Under the pieces are notes generated by a model. It had not been told where the DNA came from. It worked only from the letters and a program-made list of their open reading frames with translations, and searched no databases. A program made the position numbers and the translations under genes. DNA of 64,000 bases from NCBI RefSeq assembly GCF_051304405.1, contig NZ_JBPPGG010000001.1:1-64000 (forward strand). The letters are read 5' to 3'. Positions 49,720 through 58,465 of this stretch are shown piece by piece (the first letter of the stretch is position 1; each line of letters begins with the position of its first letter). Source of the stretch: Pedomonas sp051304405. Lineage in GTDB: Bacteria > Pseudomonadota > Alphaproteobacteria > Sphingomonadales > Sphingomonadaceae.

Positions 49720-50346
49720 ATGCGCCTGTTTGTCGGCATCGATCCGCCCGATCCCATCAAGGTGATGCTGCTGTCCGCCATGGGCGGCATCTCCGGCGCC
49801 CGCTGGCAGCGGGATGACCAGCTGCACCTGACGCTGCGCTTCATCGGTGAGGTGGACCGGCACATGGCGGCGGATGTGGCCGCCGCGCTTTCCGGTGTCC
49901 ATCACCCCGAGCTGACCATCGCGCTGGAGGGGACGGACGTGTTCGGCAAGCCCGGGCGGCCCGATACCCTGTGGGTCGGCGTCACGCCGGAGGAGCCGGT
50001 CAAGGTGCTGCACAACAAGGTGGACCAGTGCCTGGCCCGCGTCGGGCTTCTGCCCGAGAAGCGGCAGTTCAAGCCGCATATCACCATCGCCCGGCTGGGC
50101 CCGCGCATTGGCGCGCTGAACGGCTTTCTGGAAGAGTCCGGCGGCCTCACCAGCCCGCCCTTCACCGTGCGGGACTTCTGCCTCTACGAGAGCCGCCTCA
50201 CCCAGGAGGGGGCCAACTACACCATCCTCGAACGCTACCCCCTCGGCGACAACGGCTGGATGGCCGGAAGCCTGGAGGAGGACGAGGACGACGACGAACA
50301 GCGGGACGAGCGGCACGGCGCACGGCACGACGAACAGCCCCGCTGA
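49720..50346 (+). CDS. thpR: RNA 2',3'-cyclic phosphodiesterase (ThpR/LigT)
   Basis: 208 aa. Two HxT motifs of the 2H phosphoesterase fold: HLTL (His36) and HITI (His120). RLFVGIDPPDPIK start. C-terminal 25 residues form an acidic/basic tail (EEDEDDDEQRDERH) not needed for the fold. Hydrolyses 2',3'-cyclic phosphate RNA ends. Start at 49720. Confidence 0.93.
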   Translation: MRLFVGIDPPDPIKVMLLSAMGGISGARWQRDDQLHLTLRFIGEVDRHMAADVAAALSGVHHPELTIALEGTDVFGKPGRPDTLWVGVTPEEPVKVLHNKVDQCLARVGLLPEKRQFKPHITIARLGPRIGALNGFLEESGGLTSPPFTVRDFCLYESRLTQEGANYTILERYPLGDNGWMAGSLEEDEDDDEQRDERHGARHDEQPR

Positions 50347-50395
50347 CCGGGCGCGCCGGGCGGCGCAGATGTTGTGCATGGCGGGACGGGTTGGC

Positions 50396-50441
50396 GGGAT
50401 GGCCTGAAGGGATGGCCTGAAGGGATGGCCTGGAGGGATGG
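50396..50441 (+). repeat. 13-bp tandem repeat, three and a half copies
   Basis: GGGATGGCCTGAA repeated twice exactly, a third copy ending GGA, and a partial GGGATGG. Lies between thpR and the tRNA-Arg in non-coding DNA. Confidence 0.85.
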
Positions 50442-50582
50442 TGACAGGGGCAGGCGCGAAACCACCGGGCGTGCGCCCTTCCCCCGTTTAGCCAGTTGAC
50501 ACCAACCCGGCAGTTGTGGCGAAACAGGCCCGCCCTGCCCCTGGCAGGCGCGTTGTGCGGCCCGGCTGCCGCGATGTGGCGA

Positions 50583-50659
50583 GCGCCCTTAGCTCAGCAG
50601 GATAGAGCAACAGCCTTCTAAGCTGTGGGTCGCAGGTTCGAATCCTGCAGGGCGCGCCA
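50583..50659 (+). tRNA. tRNA-Arg, anticodon TCT
   Basis: 77 nt with encoded CCA. Acceptor GCGCCCT pairs with AGGGCGC; anticodon arm ACAGC-CTTCTAA-GCTGT gives TCT; T-arm loop GGTTCGAATCC is standard. The adjoining accessory genes make it a plausible integration target, but no duplicate of its 3' end was found by eye. Confidence 0.96.
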
Positions 50660-50706
50660 ACCCCGAACAAATCAGCGAACGACAGACGAGCAGGTGCGAC
50701 CGGCCT

Positions 50707-51608
50707 CTATCGCGGTGAATACGGCCGCCCTCGCACATGTTCGATCAGCGCGCGCAGCTTCGGGGCGACGTTCTTGCGGCTCGGGTAATAGAGGTAGAAG
50801 CCGGCAAAGTACGGGCAGTAGTCCTCCAGCAAAGGGATCAGCTCCCCGCGGGCGATGGCGGGGCGGAAGCTCTCCTCCATGCCGAAGGTGATGCCGGCGC
50901 CAGCGATCGCCAGCTTGATCATCAGCGCCATGTCGTTCGTGGTGATCTCCGGGGAGACGTCGACGCTGAACTCCTTGCCGTCCTCGGCGAATTCCCAGCG
51001 ATAGGGCGCGGATTTGGGCGTCGGCCGCCAGCCGATGCAGCGGTGGGCGGCAAGGTCGCGCGGATGCGAAGGCACGCCGAAACGGTCCCTGTAAGCCGGT
51101 GCGCAGACCGCGATCTGGCGCTCCTCCCCGGCGACCGGGACGGCAATCATGTCCTGCGCGATTACCTCGCCGAGACGAACGCCGGCGTCATAGCCCTCGG
51201 CCACGATGTCGAATTCCTCGTCGGTGACGGTGATGTCCAGTTGAACCTCGGGGCAGGCTTCGGCGAAGCGCGCGAGAAAAGGCCCGGACAGGAAGCTCTC
51301 GGCGATCGACGAGACCGCAAGACGCAGGTGCCCGCGCGGACGCTCCCGCAGGCTTCCGGTCATCTCGACCGCTGCCTGCATCTCGGCAATGGCCGGGGCG
51401 ACCTGTGCATAGAGCCGCTCCCCGCCTCCGTCAGGCTGACGCTGCGCGTGGTCCGCCGCACAAGAGCAATGCCGAGACCTTCTTCCAGCCGGCGCACGCA
51501 CTGGCTGACGGCCGAGCGGGTCACGCCGAGGCGGTCGGCGGCGGCGCGGAAGCTCCGTTCCTCCGCCACCAGGGCGAAGACGGCAAGGGCGTTGAGATCC
51601 GGCACCAT
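50707..51608 (-). pseudogene. LysR-family regulator, frameshifted
   Basis: The N-terminal HTH part reads correctly from 51608 (LNALAVFALVAEERSFRAAADRLGVTRSAVSQCV) to LTEAG. Then the frame moves; the effector domain continues in another frame (ERLYAQVAPAIAEMQAAVEMTG to the C-terminus). The break is a run of four Cs at 51420-51423 (plus strand); one more C would restore a normal gene of about 300 aa. It is either a real loss-of-function indel or an assembly error. Divergent from the SDR gene at 51723, its likely former target. Confidence 0.85.
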
Positions 51609-51722
51609 TGGTTAGCTATTCTTTCCATTATGGGAAGTAACTGACAACTTATCGCAACAATTGCCCGGATCTACCTTTCCCGCAAGCGCCGCGAAGCGGC
51701 GCTAAACGGAAGGGAGAGCAGC

Positions 51723-52442
51723 ATGGACAAAGTGGTTCTCATCACCGGTGCCTCGAGCGGCATCGGAGCCGGCATCGCCCGCGAGCTGGGCAAGGCCGGT
51801 GCGAAACTGGTGCTCGGCGCGCGCCGGACCGATCGGCTGGAAGCGCTCGCCGAGGACATTCGCAGCCAGGGCGGCGCGGTGTTGACCCAAAGGCTCGATG
51901 TCACCGACCGCGCCAACGTCCTCGCCTTTGCGGAAGCCGCGCGCGACGCCTTCGGGCGCGTTGACGTGATCGTCAACAACGCCGGTGTCATGCCGCTCTC
52001 GCTGATGTCCTCGCTCAAGGTGGATGAGTGGGACCGGATGATCGACGTCAACATCAAGGGCGTGCTCTACGGCATCGCCGCCGTGCTGCCGGAGATGACC
52101 GCGCGCGGGTCGGGCCATATCATCAACATCGCCTCGATCGGTGCCCTGGCGGTCTCGCCAACGGCCGCCGTCTACTGCGCGACCAAGTTTGCGGTGCGGG
52201 CCATCTCGGACGGCCTGCGGCAGGAGAATAACCGGATCCGCGTCACCTGCATCCATCCGGGCGTGGTGGAAAGCGAACTCGCCGACACGATAACCGACCC
52301 TGCGGCCGCCGAGCTGATGCGGGCCTACCGCGCGATCGCCCTCAAGCCCGACGCGATTGCGCGCGCCGTGCGCTATGCGATCGAGCAGCCCGAGGACGTG
52401 GACGTCAACGAGATTGTCGTCCGCCCCACAGCGACAAAGTGA
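51723..52442 (+). CDS. SDR-family NAD(P)-dependent oxidoreductase
   Basis: 239 aa. TGASSGIGAGIARELG cofactor motif, NNAGVMP, catalytic Ser in IINIASIGAL and YCATKFAV for Tyr/Lys. Resembles short reductases acting on 3-oxoacyl or aldehyde substrates. GGAGAG before the ATG. Its expression would be governed by the frameshifted LysR gene opposite. Confidence 0.87.
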   Translation: MDKVVLITGASSGIGAGIARELGKAGAKLVLGARRTDRLEALAEDIRSQGGAVLTQRLDVTDRANVLAFAEAARDAFGRVDVIVNNAGVMPLSLMSSLKVDEWDRMIDVNIKGVLYGIAAVLPEMTARGSGHIINIASIGALAVSPTAAVYCATKFAVRAISDGLRQENNRIRVTCIHPGVVESELADTITDPAAAELMRAYRAIALKPDAIARAVRYAIEQPEDVDVNEIVVRPTATK

Positions 52443-52453
52443 GGGGAGCCGCC

Positions 52454-52933
52454 ATGGCCTCCCCTCTCCGCCCCCGGGCCGCTGCCGCACTGCTTCTGCT
52501 TGCGGCGCTTCCCCAATCGGCCGAGGCCCGGTCGGCCGACGAACGGCACCGGCGCGGCGACGCGGTTGTCAGGGACCTGAACAACGGCGCGCCGCAACCG
52601 GTGCTCGAGCGATTGCGGCAGGAGTTTCCGTTTCTCGCCGATGCAACCCGGGGTTACGCGCTGGGCGAGGTCTGGTCGCGGCCGGGCCTCGACAGCCGGA
52701 CACGCCAGCTTGCCGCGGTGGCCGTGTTCGCAGCCCTCGGCGAGACGGCGTACATGAAGATCCACGCCGGCTATGCCCTCAACCTCGGGGTCAGCGAGGA
52801 TGAGCTGAAGGAGATCGTCTATCTGACGACGGTCACCGCCGGGTTCCCGCGTGCGATCTCCGCCTCGCTGGCGCTGTCCGAGCTGTTCGCCGAGCGCCGC
52901 GCTGCGCCCGATGACAGGCTCTCTGCCCGATGA
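52454..52933 (+). CDS. carboxymuconolactone decarboxylase-like protein with signal peptide
   Basis: 159 aa. Signal peptide (about 1-25, QSAEA-R), then a CMD/AhpD-like helical fold (SRTRQLAAVAVFAALGETAYMKIHAGYALN, then VSEDELKEIVYLTTVTAGFPRA). The CxxC of peroxidase-type AhpD is absent, so decarboxylase-like or unknown chemistry. Export is unusual for this family. ATG at 52454 has GGGGAG upstream; a GTG at 52439 overlaps the SDR stop. Confidence 0.75.
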   Translation: MASPLRPRAAAALLLLAALPQSAEARSADERHRRGDAVVRDLNNGAPQPVLERLRQEFPFLADATRGYALGEVWSRPGLDSRTRQLAAVAVFAALGETAYMKIHAGYALNLGVSEDELKEIVYLTTVTAGFPRAISASLALSELFAERRAAPDDRLSAR

Positions 52934-52945
52934 GCCGCCTCCCGC

Positions 52946-53701
52946 TCAGAGTGCGGTGTAGCCGCCATCGGCCATGACCATCGCGCCGGTGATGAAGCTG
53001 GAGGCTGGCGAGGCCAGGAAGGCGATCACCTCGGCAATCTCCTGCGGCTGGCCGACGCGGCCGACCGGGTGGGCGTCGCCATAGCTGGCGAGCACCGCCC
53101 GGCTGTTCTCGACGCCGGTCGACTGGAGGATGTCGGTCTCCACCACACCCGGCGCGACGACGTTGGAGCGGATGCCCCGCGTGCCGTATTCGACCGCGAT
53201 CACTTTCGCGAGCTGAGCGACCGCGCCCTTGGAGGCGGCATAGGCGGCAAGATCCGACATCGCGACCGTCGAGGCGATGGAGGCAACCGAGACGATTGCC
53301 CCACCCCCATGTGCGAGCATGGCACGTACCGCCTCGCGGGAATGCAGGAAGGCGCCGCGCACGTTCGTCGCCAGAACAGCCTCGAACTCTTCCACACTGG
53401 TCTCCAGCAGCGGTCGGTTGAGCGTCCGTCCCGCGTTGTTGACGAGGATATCCAGCCGTCCGAAGCGGTCCTGCGCCAGTGCGACCGTCTCGCACGCAAC
53501 CGCTTCACGGGCTACATCGCCCGTCAGCGTGGCGCACCCATCTGCCCGGAGTTCATGAACAGCGTCGGAGAGGTCCGTCGCGACGACCCGGGCGCCGCGA
53601 CGGACCAGCAGCTCGGCGGTGGCCCGGCCGATGCCGCGCGCCGCTCCGGTGACGATGGCAACCTTGCTTTCGAGGTTCCAGGCGTGCGGCAGCGCGGTCA
53701 C
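52946..53701 (-). CDS. SDR-family oxidoreductase
   Basis: 251 aa. VTGAARGIGRATAEL, the ATDLSD acidic residue (prefers NAD), NNAGR, Ser in VSVASIAST and YAASKGAV. The end (FITGAMVMADGGYTAL) is the usual SDR C-terminus. GTG start overlaps the stop of the upstream SDR, so the two are coupled. Confidence 0.85.
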   Translation of the reverse strand: MTALPHAWNLESKVAIVTGAARGIGRATAELLVRRGARVVATDLSDAVHELRADGCATLTGDVAREAVACETVALAQDRFGRLDILVNNAGRTLNRPLLETSVEEFEAVLATNVRGAFLHSREAVRAMLAHGGGAIVSVASIASTVAMSDLAAYAASKGAVAQLAKVIAVEYGTRGIRSNVVAPGVVETDILQSTGVENSRAVLASYGDAHPVGRVGQPQEIAEVIAFLASPASSFITGAMVMADGGYTAL

Positions 53702-54528
53702 CCCAGGCTCTCCTCGAAGTCGGTGGAGCGGGTGAGATCCTCCCAGCGGTCGATCTCCTCGATGAGGGCGTCGATCTTCACGCGCGCGCGGCGCAGCGCG
53801 TCGCTGCCGAGCAGAAGGTGCAGCGGCGGCTCGGGTGCATCGACGAGCGTCAGGATTGCCTGCGCGGCCTTCGCCGGATCGCCCTTCTGACGCCCCGCCA
53901 TCTCGTCGAGATAGTTGAGAGCCGCGCCAACACTGTCCGCGTAGGCATCGGTCTGCCGGCTGCGCCGGATGGAGTGGTCCGACAGGAAATCGGTCCGGAA
54001 AGCGCCCGGCGCAATCGCCGTCACCTTGAGCCCGAACGGCGCGACCTCCTGCGCCAGGGCTTCGGACATCATCTCCACTGCCCCCTTGGCGGCCGCGTAC
54101 AGGCCCGACCCCGCCATCGGCGCGCGGCCGGCGATCGAGGTGATGTTGAGGATGTGTCCGGCACCCTGCGCACGCATCGCAGGCAGCGCCGCCCGGATGA
54201 TGCGGAACGGGGCCAGCAGGTTGACGGCCATCAGCTGGTCGACTGCCGCGTCGTCCGCTTCCTCGATGGCGCCGAGCAGGCCGTAGCCCGCATTGTTGAC
54301 CAGCACGTCGATGCGGCCGGTGATCCCGAAGGCTTCCGTCACGGCCTGGCGCACGGCGCCCGGATCGGCCACGTCGAGCGTCAGAACATGCAGGGCGCCC
54401 GCGCCTGCGTCCATTGCGGGCGCTGCGTCGCGCACTGTTCCGATCACGGTGTCGCCGCGCGCGAGCGCCGCCTCGGCCAGCGCCTTGCCAAGACCGCGTG
54501 AGATGCCGGTAATGAACCATGTCTTCAT
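53698..54528 (-). CDS. SDR-family oxidoreductase, extended C-terminus
   Basis: 276 aa. TGISRGLGKALAEA, NNAGYGLLG, Ser in ILNITSIAGR and YAAAKGAVE; the C-terminal 30 residues (RARVKIDALIEEIDRWEDL) match the SDR subgroup of YdfG/retinol-dehydrogenase-like enzymes. Divergent from the LysR gene at 54632. Confidence 0.85.
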   Translation of the reverse strand: MKTWFITGISRGLGKALAEAALARGDTVIGTVRDAAPAMDAGAGALHVLTLDVADPGAVRQAVTEAFGITGRIDVLVNNAGYGLLGAIEEADDAAVDQLMAVNLLAPFRIIRAALPAMRAQGAGHILNITSIAGRAPMAGSGLYAAAKGAVEMMSEALAQEVAPFGLKVTAIAPGAFRTDFLSDHSIRRSRQTDAYADSVGAALNYLDEMAGRQKGDPAKAAQAILTLVDAPEPPLHLLLGSDALRRARVKIDALIEEIDRWEDLTRSTDFEESLG

Positions 54529-54631
54529 AATCAGTCTCCTTTAGGCCATTATGGATGAGGCTGTTTCCGAGATAATCCGCGAAGTTCCACAGAAGCTTGT
54601 AAGCACAGCTAAACAATGGAGCGTTCCAACC

Positions 54632-55588
54632 ATGATCCATCCCAGCGAGTTCGGGGCGCTGCGCGCGTTCGTCGCGGTAGCGGAGCAGCGCAGTTTCTCG
54701 CGCGCTGCTGAAAGCCTGGGGATTTCGCCCTCTGCGCTCAGCCAGACGGTTCGCGGGCTGGAGGAACGGTTGGGCCAGCGCCTGCTCAACCGCACCACCC
54801 GAAGCGTGTCGTTGACGGAGGCGGGCGCGGCACTCCTCGCCGACGTCGGCGGGGCGCTGGCGACGCTCGCCGAGGCGTTCGACAGTGTGCGCCAGGCGAG
54901 CCGGGAGCCGGGCGGCACGGTACGGCTGCACTGTTTCCACTCCGCTGCCAGGCAGTTCATCGCGCCCATCCTCCACGATTTCACGCGGGGCTATCCGAAC
55001 ATTGTGCTCGATCTCACGATCGATGACCGGGTCATCGATTTCGTGGCCGAAGGCTTCGACGCGGCGATCCGCATCGGTGAGGTCATCGAGCGCGACATGG
55101 TCGCCATCCCGCTCGGCAGGGAGATCCGGCAGATTGCCGTCGCCTCCCCTGCCTATCTGGCGGAGCATGGCACGCCGGCGACACCGAGGGAACTTCTGAA
55201 GCACCGCTGCATCCAGTGGCGCTGGCCGGGGCAAAGCACGCCTTACGCATGGGAGTTTCACGAGAACGGGCGCTGGTTCGCTGTCTCCGTCGATGGCCCC
55301 GTGATTTCGAGCAGCCGGTCATTCACCATTGAAGCGGCGCTCGCCGGTGTGGGCATCGCCTTCCTTGAGGAAAAGTCGGTTGCCGCCCACCTGGCCGACC
55401 GGCGCCTGGTCGCCCTGCTGGAGGAGTGGTCCGCGCCGTTTCCCGGCTTCTACCTCTGTTATCCGCGCCAGAGCGTCATGCCCCCGGCCCTTCGCGCCCT
55501 CGTGGACGCGCTCAAGGACAGGTTCCGCCCCGTCAGAGGCCCCGCGCCGAAAACGGTCGGCCAGAATCCTTTTGATCCGTCCGGCTGA
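54632..55588 (+). CDS. LysR-family transcriptional regulator
   Basis: 318 aa. HTH FGALRAFVAVAEQRSFSRAAESLGISPSALSQ, then a substrate-binding domain. Paralog of the frameshifted LysR gene at 50707 (same RTTRSVSLTEAG wing). Likely controls the divergent SDR pair 53698/52946. Start at MIHPSEF (54632). Confidence 0.9.
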   Translation: MIHPSEFGALRAFVAVAEQRSFSRAAESLGISPSALSQTVRGLEERLGQRLLNRTTRSVSLTEAGAALLADVGGALATLAEAFDSVRQASREPGGTVRLHCFHSAARQFIAPILHDFTRGYPNIVLDLTIDDRVIDFVAEGFDAAIRIGEVIERDMVAIPLGREIRQIAVASPAYLAEHGTPATPRELLKHRCIQWRWPGQSTPYAWEFHENGRWFAVSVDGPVISSSRSFTIEAALAGVGIAFLEEKSVAAHLADRRLVALLEEWSAPFPGFYLCYPRQSVMPPALRALVDALKDRFRPVRGPAPKTVGQNPFDPSG

Positions 55589-55626
55589 TTGTTGCACACC
55601 TGACCCAACGGTTCAGGAGTTGGACG

Positions 55627-57282
55627 ATGACGAAATTCTTCCCTGCCATGGCGTTTGCCCTGCTGGCCGCCACCAGCCTTTCCACCGCCGCCCTTGCCCG
55701 TCCGCCCATCAGCCCCGAGCGGCTGTCGCAGGACGTGAAGATCCTCGCATCCGAGGAGTTCCAGGGGCGCGCGCCGGGAACCGAAGGCGAGACCATCACC
55801 CTCAACTGGCTGGTGAAGCAACTGGAGACCATCGGCCTCGAACCCGCCGCCCCCGGCGAACAGTGGACGCAGGACGTGCCGCTGGTGCGCACCCAGGTTC
55901 AGCCCGGCACGATGCAGGCCAGCCTCAATGGCAAGGTGATCCCGCTGGCGCAGGGCAAGGAAGTCTTCGTCAGCACCGTGCGCCCGGTTGACCGGGTGAC
56001 GATCGACAACGCGCCCATGGTGTTCGTGGGTTACGGCGTCACCGCCCCGGAGCAGGACTGGGACGACTTCAAGGGCGTGGACCTGAAGGGCAAGATCGCC
56101 GTGTTTCTGGTCAACGACCCGGACTTCGAGGCGACCGAAGCCGACGATGCGGCCGGCAAGTTCGGCAACCGCCGCATGACCTACTACGGCCGCTGGACCT
56201 ACAAGTTCGAGGAAGCGGCACGGCGCGGCGCGATCGGCGCGCTCATCGTGCACGATACGCCCGGCGCAGGCTATGACTGGAAGACCGTGATCGCCCCCGG
56301 TGGCGAGAACTACGACCTGGCCGATGTGCCCGCCGACCAGCGGATCCTGCTGCAAGGCTGGCTGGAAGGCGCGGCAGCCGCCCGCCTGTTCGCCGATGCG
56401 GGCGAGGATCTGGCGGCGTTGCGGGTCAAGGCGCGCCAGAAGGATTTCCGCCCGGTGCCGCTCAAGGGCGCGACCTTCTCCGCCGACATTCCGGTCCAGC
56501 ACACCCGCGTCATGAGCCGCAACGTGCTGGCGAAGATTCCGGGCAAGTCGCGGCCGGACGAGGAAGTTCTCTACGGCGTCCACTGGGATGCCCACGGCAT
56601 CGGCGCCCCGGCGGCGGACGGCAGCACCGTTCGCGCCGGCGCGAACGACGATGCGCTGGGCGTGGCCGCCCTCCTGGAAATCGCGCGGGCGCTGAAGGCC
56701 GGGCCGCAGCCCGAGCGCACCGTGACCTTCGGCTTCTGGACCGCCGAGGAGCGCGGCCTGCTCGGCTCCGAAGCCTATGCGGACGCCATTGCGTCCCGCG
56801 CGGGCAAGATCGTCGCCAACATCGACATCGACATCATGAACACCGGCGGTCCGGCCCGTGACGTGCTGCTGGTGGGTCACGGCCAGAACGAGCTGGAGGA
56901 CGACCTCGCCCGCTTCGCCGCCGCGCAGGGGCGCACGGTCACGCCGGAAGCCCTGCCTGAGCGCGGCCTGTTCTACCGGGCCGATCACCTGCCGTTTGCG
57001 CGGCGGGGCGTGCCGACCCTGCTGTTCATGGCGATCAGCGGCGCGCCCGATCTGGTGGAGGGCGGCCGCGCCGCGGGCGAGGCCTGGCTGAAGGCCTACA
57101 TGGCCTGCTATCACCAGACCTGCGACCGCTGGACGCCCGAGCTGGACTTCCGCGGCGCGGCGGACGACGTGGCGCTGGCCTACGAGATCGGACGCGACCT
57201 CGCCAATTCCGACCGCTGGCCGCAGTGGAAGCCGGGCTCCGAGTTCGGCGGCATCCGCGCGCAGAGCGCGACCGGGAAATAA
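55627..57282 (+). CDS. secreted M28-family zinc aminopeptidase
   Basis: 551 aa with a signal peptide (1-24, ALA-RP). A PA domain at about 130-240, then the M28 catalytic domain with metal ligands in GVHWDAHGIG, NDDALGVAALLEIAR and TAEERGLLGSEAYA, and the C-terminal His region YRADHLPFARRGVP. Cleaves N-terminal amino acids from peptides in the periplasm or outside. Ends at a strong terminator. Confidence 0.9.
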   Translation: MTKFFPAMAFALLAATSLSTAALARPPISPERLSQDVKILASEEFQGRAPGTEGETITLNWLVKQLETIGLEPAAPGEQWTQDVPLVRTQVQPGTMQASLNGKVIPLAQGKEVFVSTVRPVDRVTIDNAPMVFVGYGVTAPEQDWDDFKGVDLKGKIAVFLVNDPDFEATEADDAAGKFGNRRMTYYGRWTYKFEEAARRGAIGALIVHDTPGAGYDWKTVIAPGGENYDLADVPADQRILLQGWLEGAAAARLFADAGEDLAALRVKARQKDFRPVPLKGATFSADIPVQHTRVMSRNVLAKIPGKSRPDEEVLYGVHWDAHGIGAPAADGSTVRAGANDDALGVAALLEIARALKAGPQPERTVTFGFWTAEERGLLGSEAYADAIASRAGKIVANIDIDIMNTGGPARDVLLVGHGQNELEDDLARFAAAQGRTVTPEALPERGLFYRADHLPFARRGVPTLLFMAISGAPDLVEGGRAAGEAWLKAYMACYHQTCDRWTPELDFRGAADDVALAYEIGRDLANSDRWPQWKPGSEFGGIRAQSATGK

Positions 57283-57314
57283 CCGGCCGCACGCAAGAGA
57301 CGTTTGAGACAGAC

Positions 57315-57354
57315 AACGCCGGTGCCGGCACATTCGGCGCCGGCGTTTTCTTTT
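57315..57354 (+). terminator. terminator after the M28 peptidase gene
   Basis: 13-bp stem AACGCCGGTGCCG / CGGCGCCGGCGTT followed by TTCTTTT. Confidence 0.85.
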
Positions 57355-57357
57355 GCG

Positions 57358-57880
57358 TCAGCGGGATTCCACCGGCACGGAGAGGACCAGGTTCGGCAAT
57401 TGCAGCTCCCTGCGCACGGCATAGAAGGTGCCGTCCTGATGCGGCTCAAGCCGCAGCAGGATGCGGCGCGTGACATCGATCAGCACCAGCCAGCCGTCGT
57501 CGGGCGCGATGAACCAGGCGAACACGTCTTCGGGAATGTCCAGCTGGCGCAGACAGGCGTCGTCGGTGGTGGCCGCAAATCCGCCAATGGTCGGGGTGTC
57601 GGTCAGCGTGATCTCGCACCCCCACCCGCCCTCGAAATCCTCCCAGAGCACATAGTGCCCCTTGAGACGGCTGACGACCGGGTCCGTTCGGGACGCGACC
57701 GGGTCTTCGGCGGCAGATGCATCGGTTTGAGCGTCAGTGGGGGGTGGTGTCGGCGGCTGTCTGTGCGTCCGCCTGACCTGCCTCCTCTTGCCGGGGCGAC
57801 GGGTCGCATGCGGCCAGCAGCATCGATGCCACGACGCTGCACATCAATCCGCATCGGCGAAGGCGACTGTGCATCGGCAT
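57358..57880 (-). pseudogene. AprI/Inh-type protease-inhibitor lipoprotein, frameshifted
   Basis: From 57880 a lipoprotein signal is read (lipobox LLAAC near residue 27, then a DAQTAADTTP linker), ending at a stop at 57734. In another frame the linker continues (PPTDAQTDASAAED) into an Inh-like domain (WEDFEGGWGCEITL, DDACLRQL, DGWLVLIDVTRRILLRLEP). The two frames join across a run of six Gs (plus strand 57739-57744); five would restore one gene of about 173 aa. The Inh family blocks serralysin-type metalloproteases. Phase variation, decay or sequencing error are all possible. Confidence 0.75.
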
Positions 57881-57987
57881 GGCTTTATCCGTCCTCTCTC
57901 GGCAGCGGCGACACGGGGCCTGTCCCCTATACTGCCCCGTCCGCGACGCCGCCAAGATCATGACGGCACCGAACCGGCTGCTTTCCC

Positions 57988-58443
57988 CTATCGTGAGGAT
58001 TTCGGGTACCACAGGGCGTTGACGATGAGCCAGCGGTCGCCATAGCGGCCGAGGTGGAAGTAGTCGACGAACCAGGGCGTCTCCACCCGGGCGACGGCCG
58101 CATCGCCGTAGACGTCCAGCACCTTGACCGAGCGGGACCACTGCTCGCGCGGCGTCTTGAGCACGCCCTGCCGGGTCAGCGCCACCAGTTCGTCCCGCGT
58201 CATGCGACGCAGCGGAAAGACCTCGTCCGCCCCCTCGCCCGCCTGCCGCACGGCCCGCTTGGCGAGATCGGGATGCAGCGAACGGGCCACCCGCTCCGGG
58301 TCGCCCTCCAGCTGGCCGTCCACATAATCATAGGCGACCGCCTCGATGGCCGCGATCGTCCGGGCGTCGGCCGCCTCCTCGGCATGGGCCGCCCCCGGCA
58401 CCGCGAGGCAGAGGGCGAAAAACAGGGCTTTCAGTCGGTTCAC
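57988..58443 (-). CDS. secreted NTF2-like (lumazine-binding type) protein
   Basis: 151 aa with signal peptide (1-21, AHA-EE). AIEAVAYDYVDGQLEGDPERVARSLHPDLAKR and VLDVYGDAAVARVETPWFVDYFHL to WLIVNALWYPK match the Lumazine_bd_2/NTF2-like family. Usually small-molecule binding or unknown enzymes. Precedes the frameshifted inhibitor gene on the same strand. Confidence 0.85.
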   Translation of the reverse strand: MNRLKALFFALCLAVPGAAHAEEAADARTIAAIEAVAYDYVDGQLEGDPERVARSLHPDLAKRAVRQAGEGADEVFPLRRMTRDELVALTRQGVLKTPREQWSRSVKVLDVYGDAAVARVETPWFVDYFHLGRYGDRWLIVNALWYPKSSR

Positions 58444-58465
58444 GGTCGTTTTCCTTGCGCTACCA

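Noticed and set aside
50583..55600. att duplication of the tRNA-Arg 3' end
   Set aside because: No second copy of the tRNA tail was found by eye downstream.
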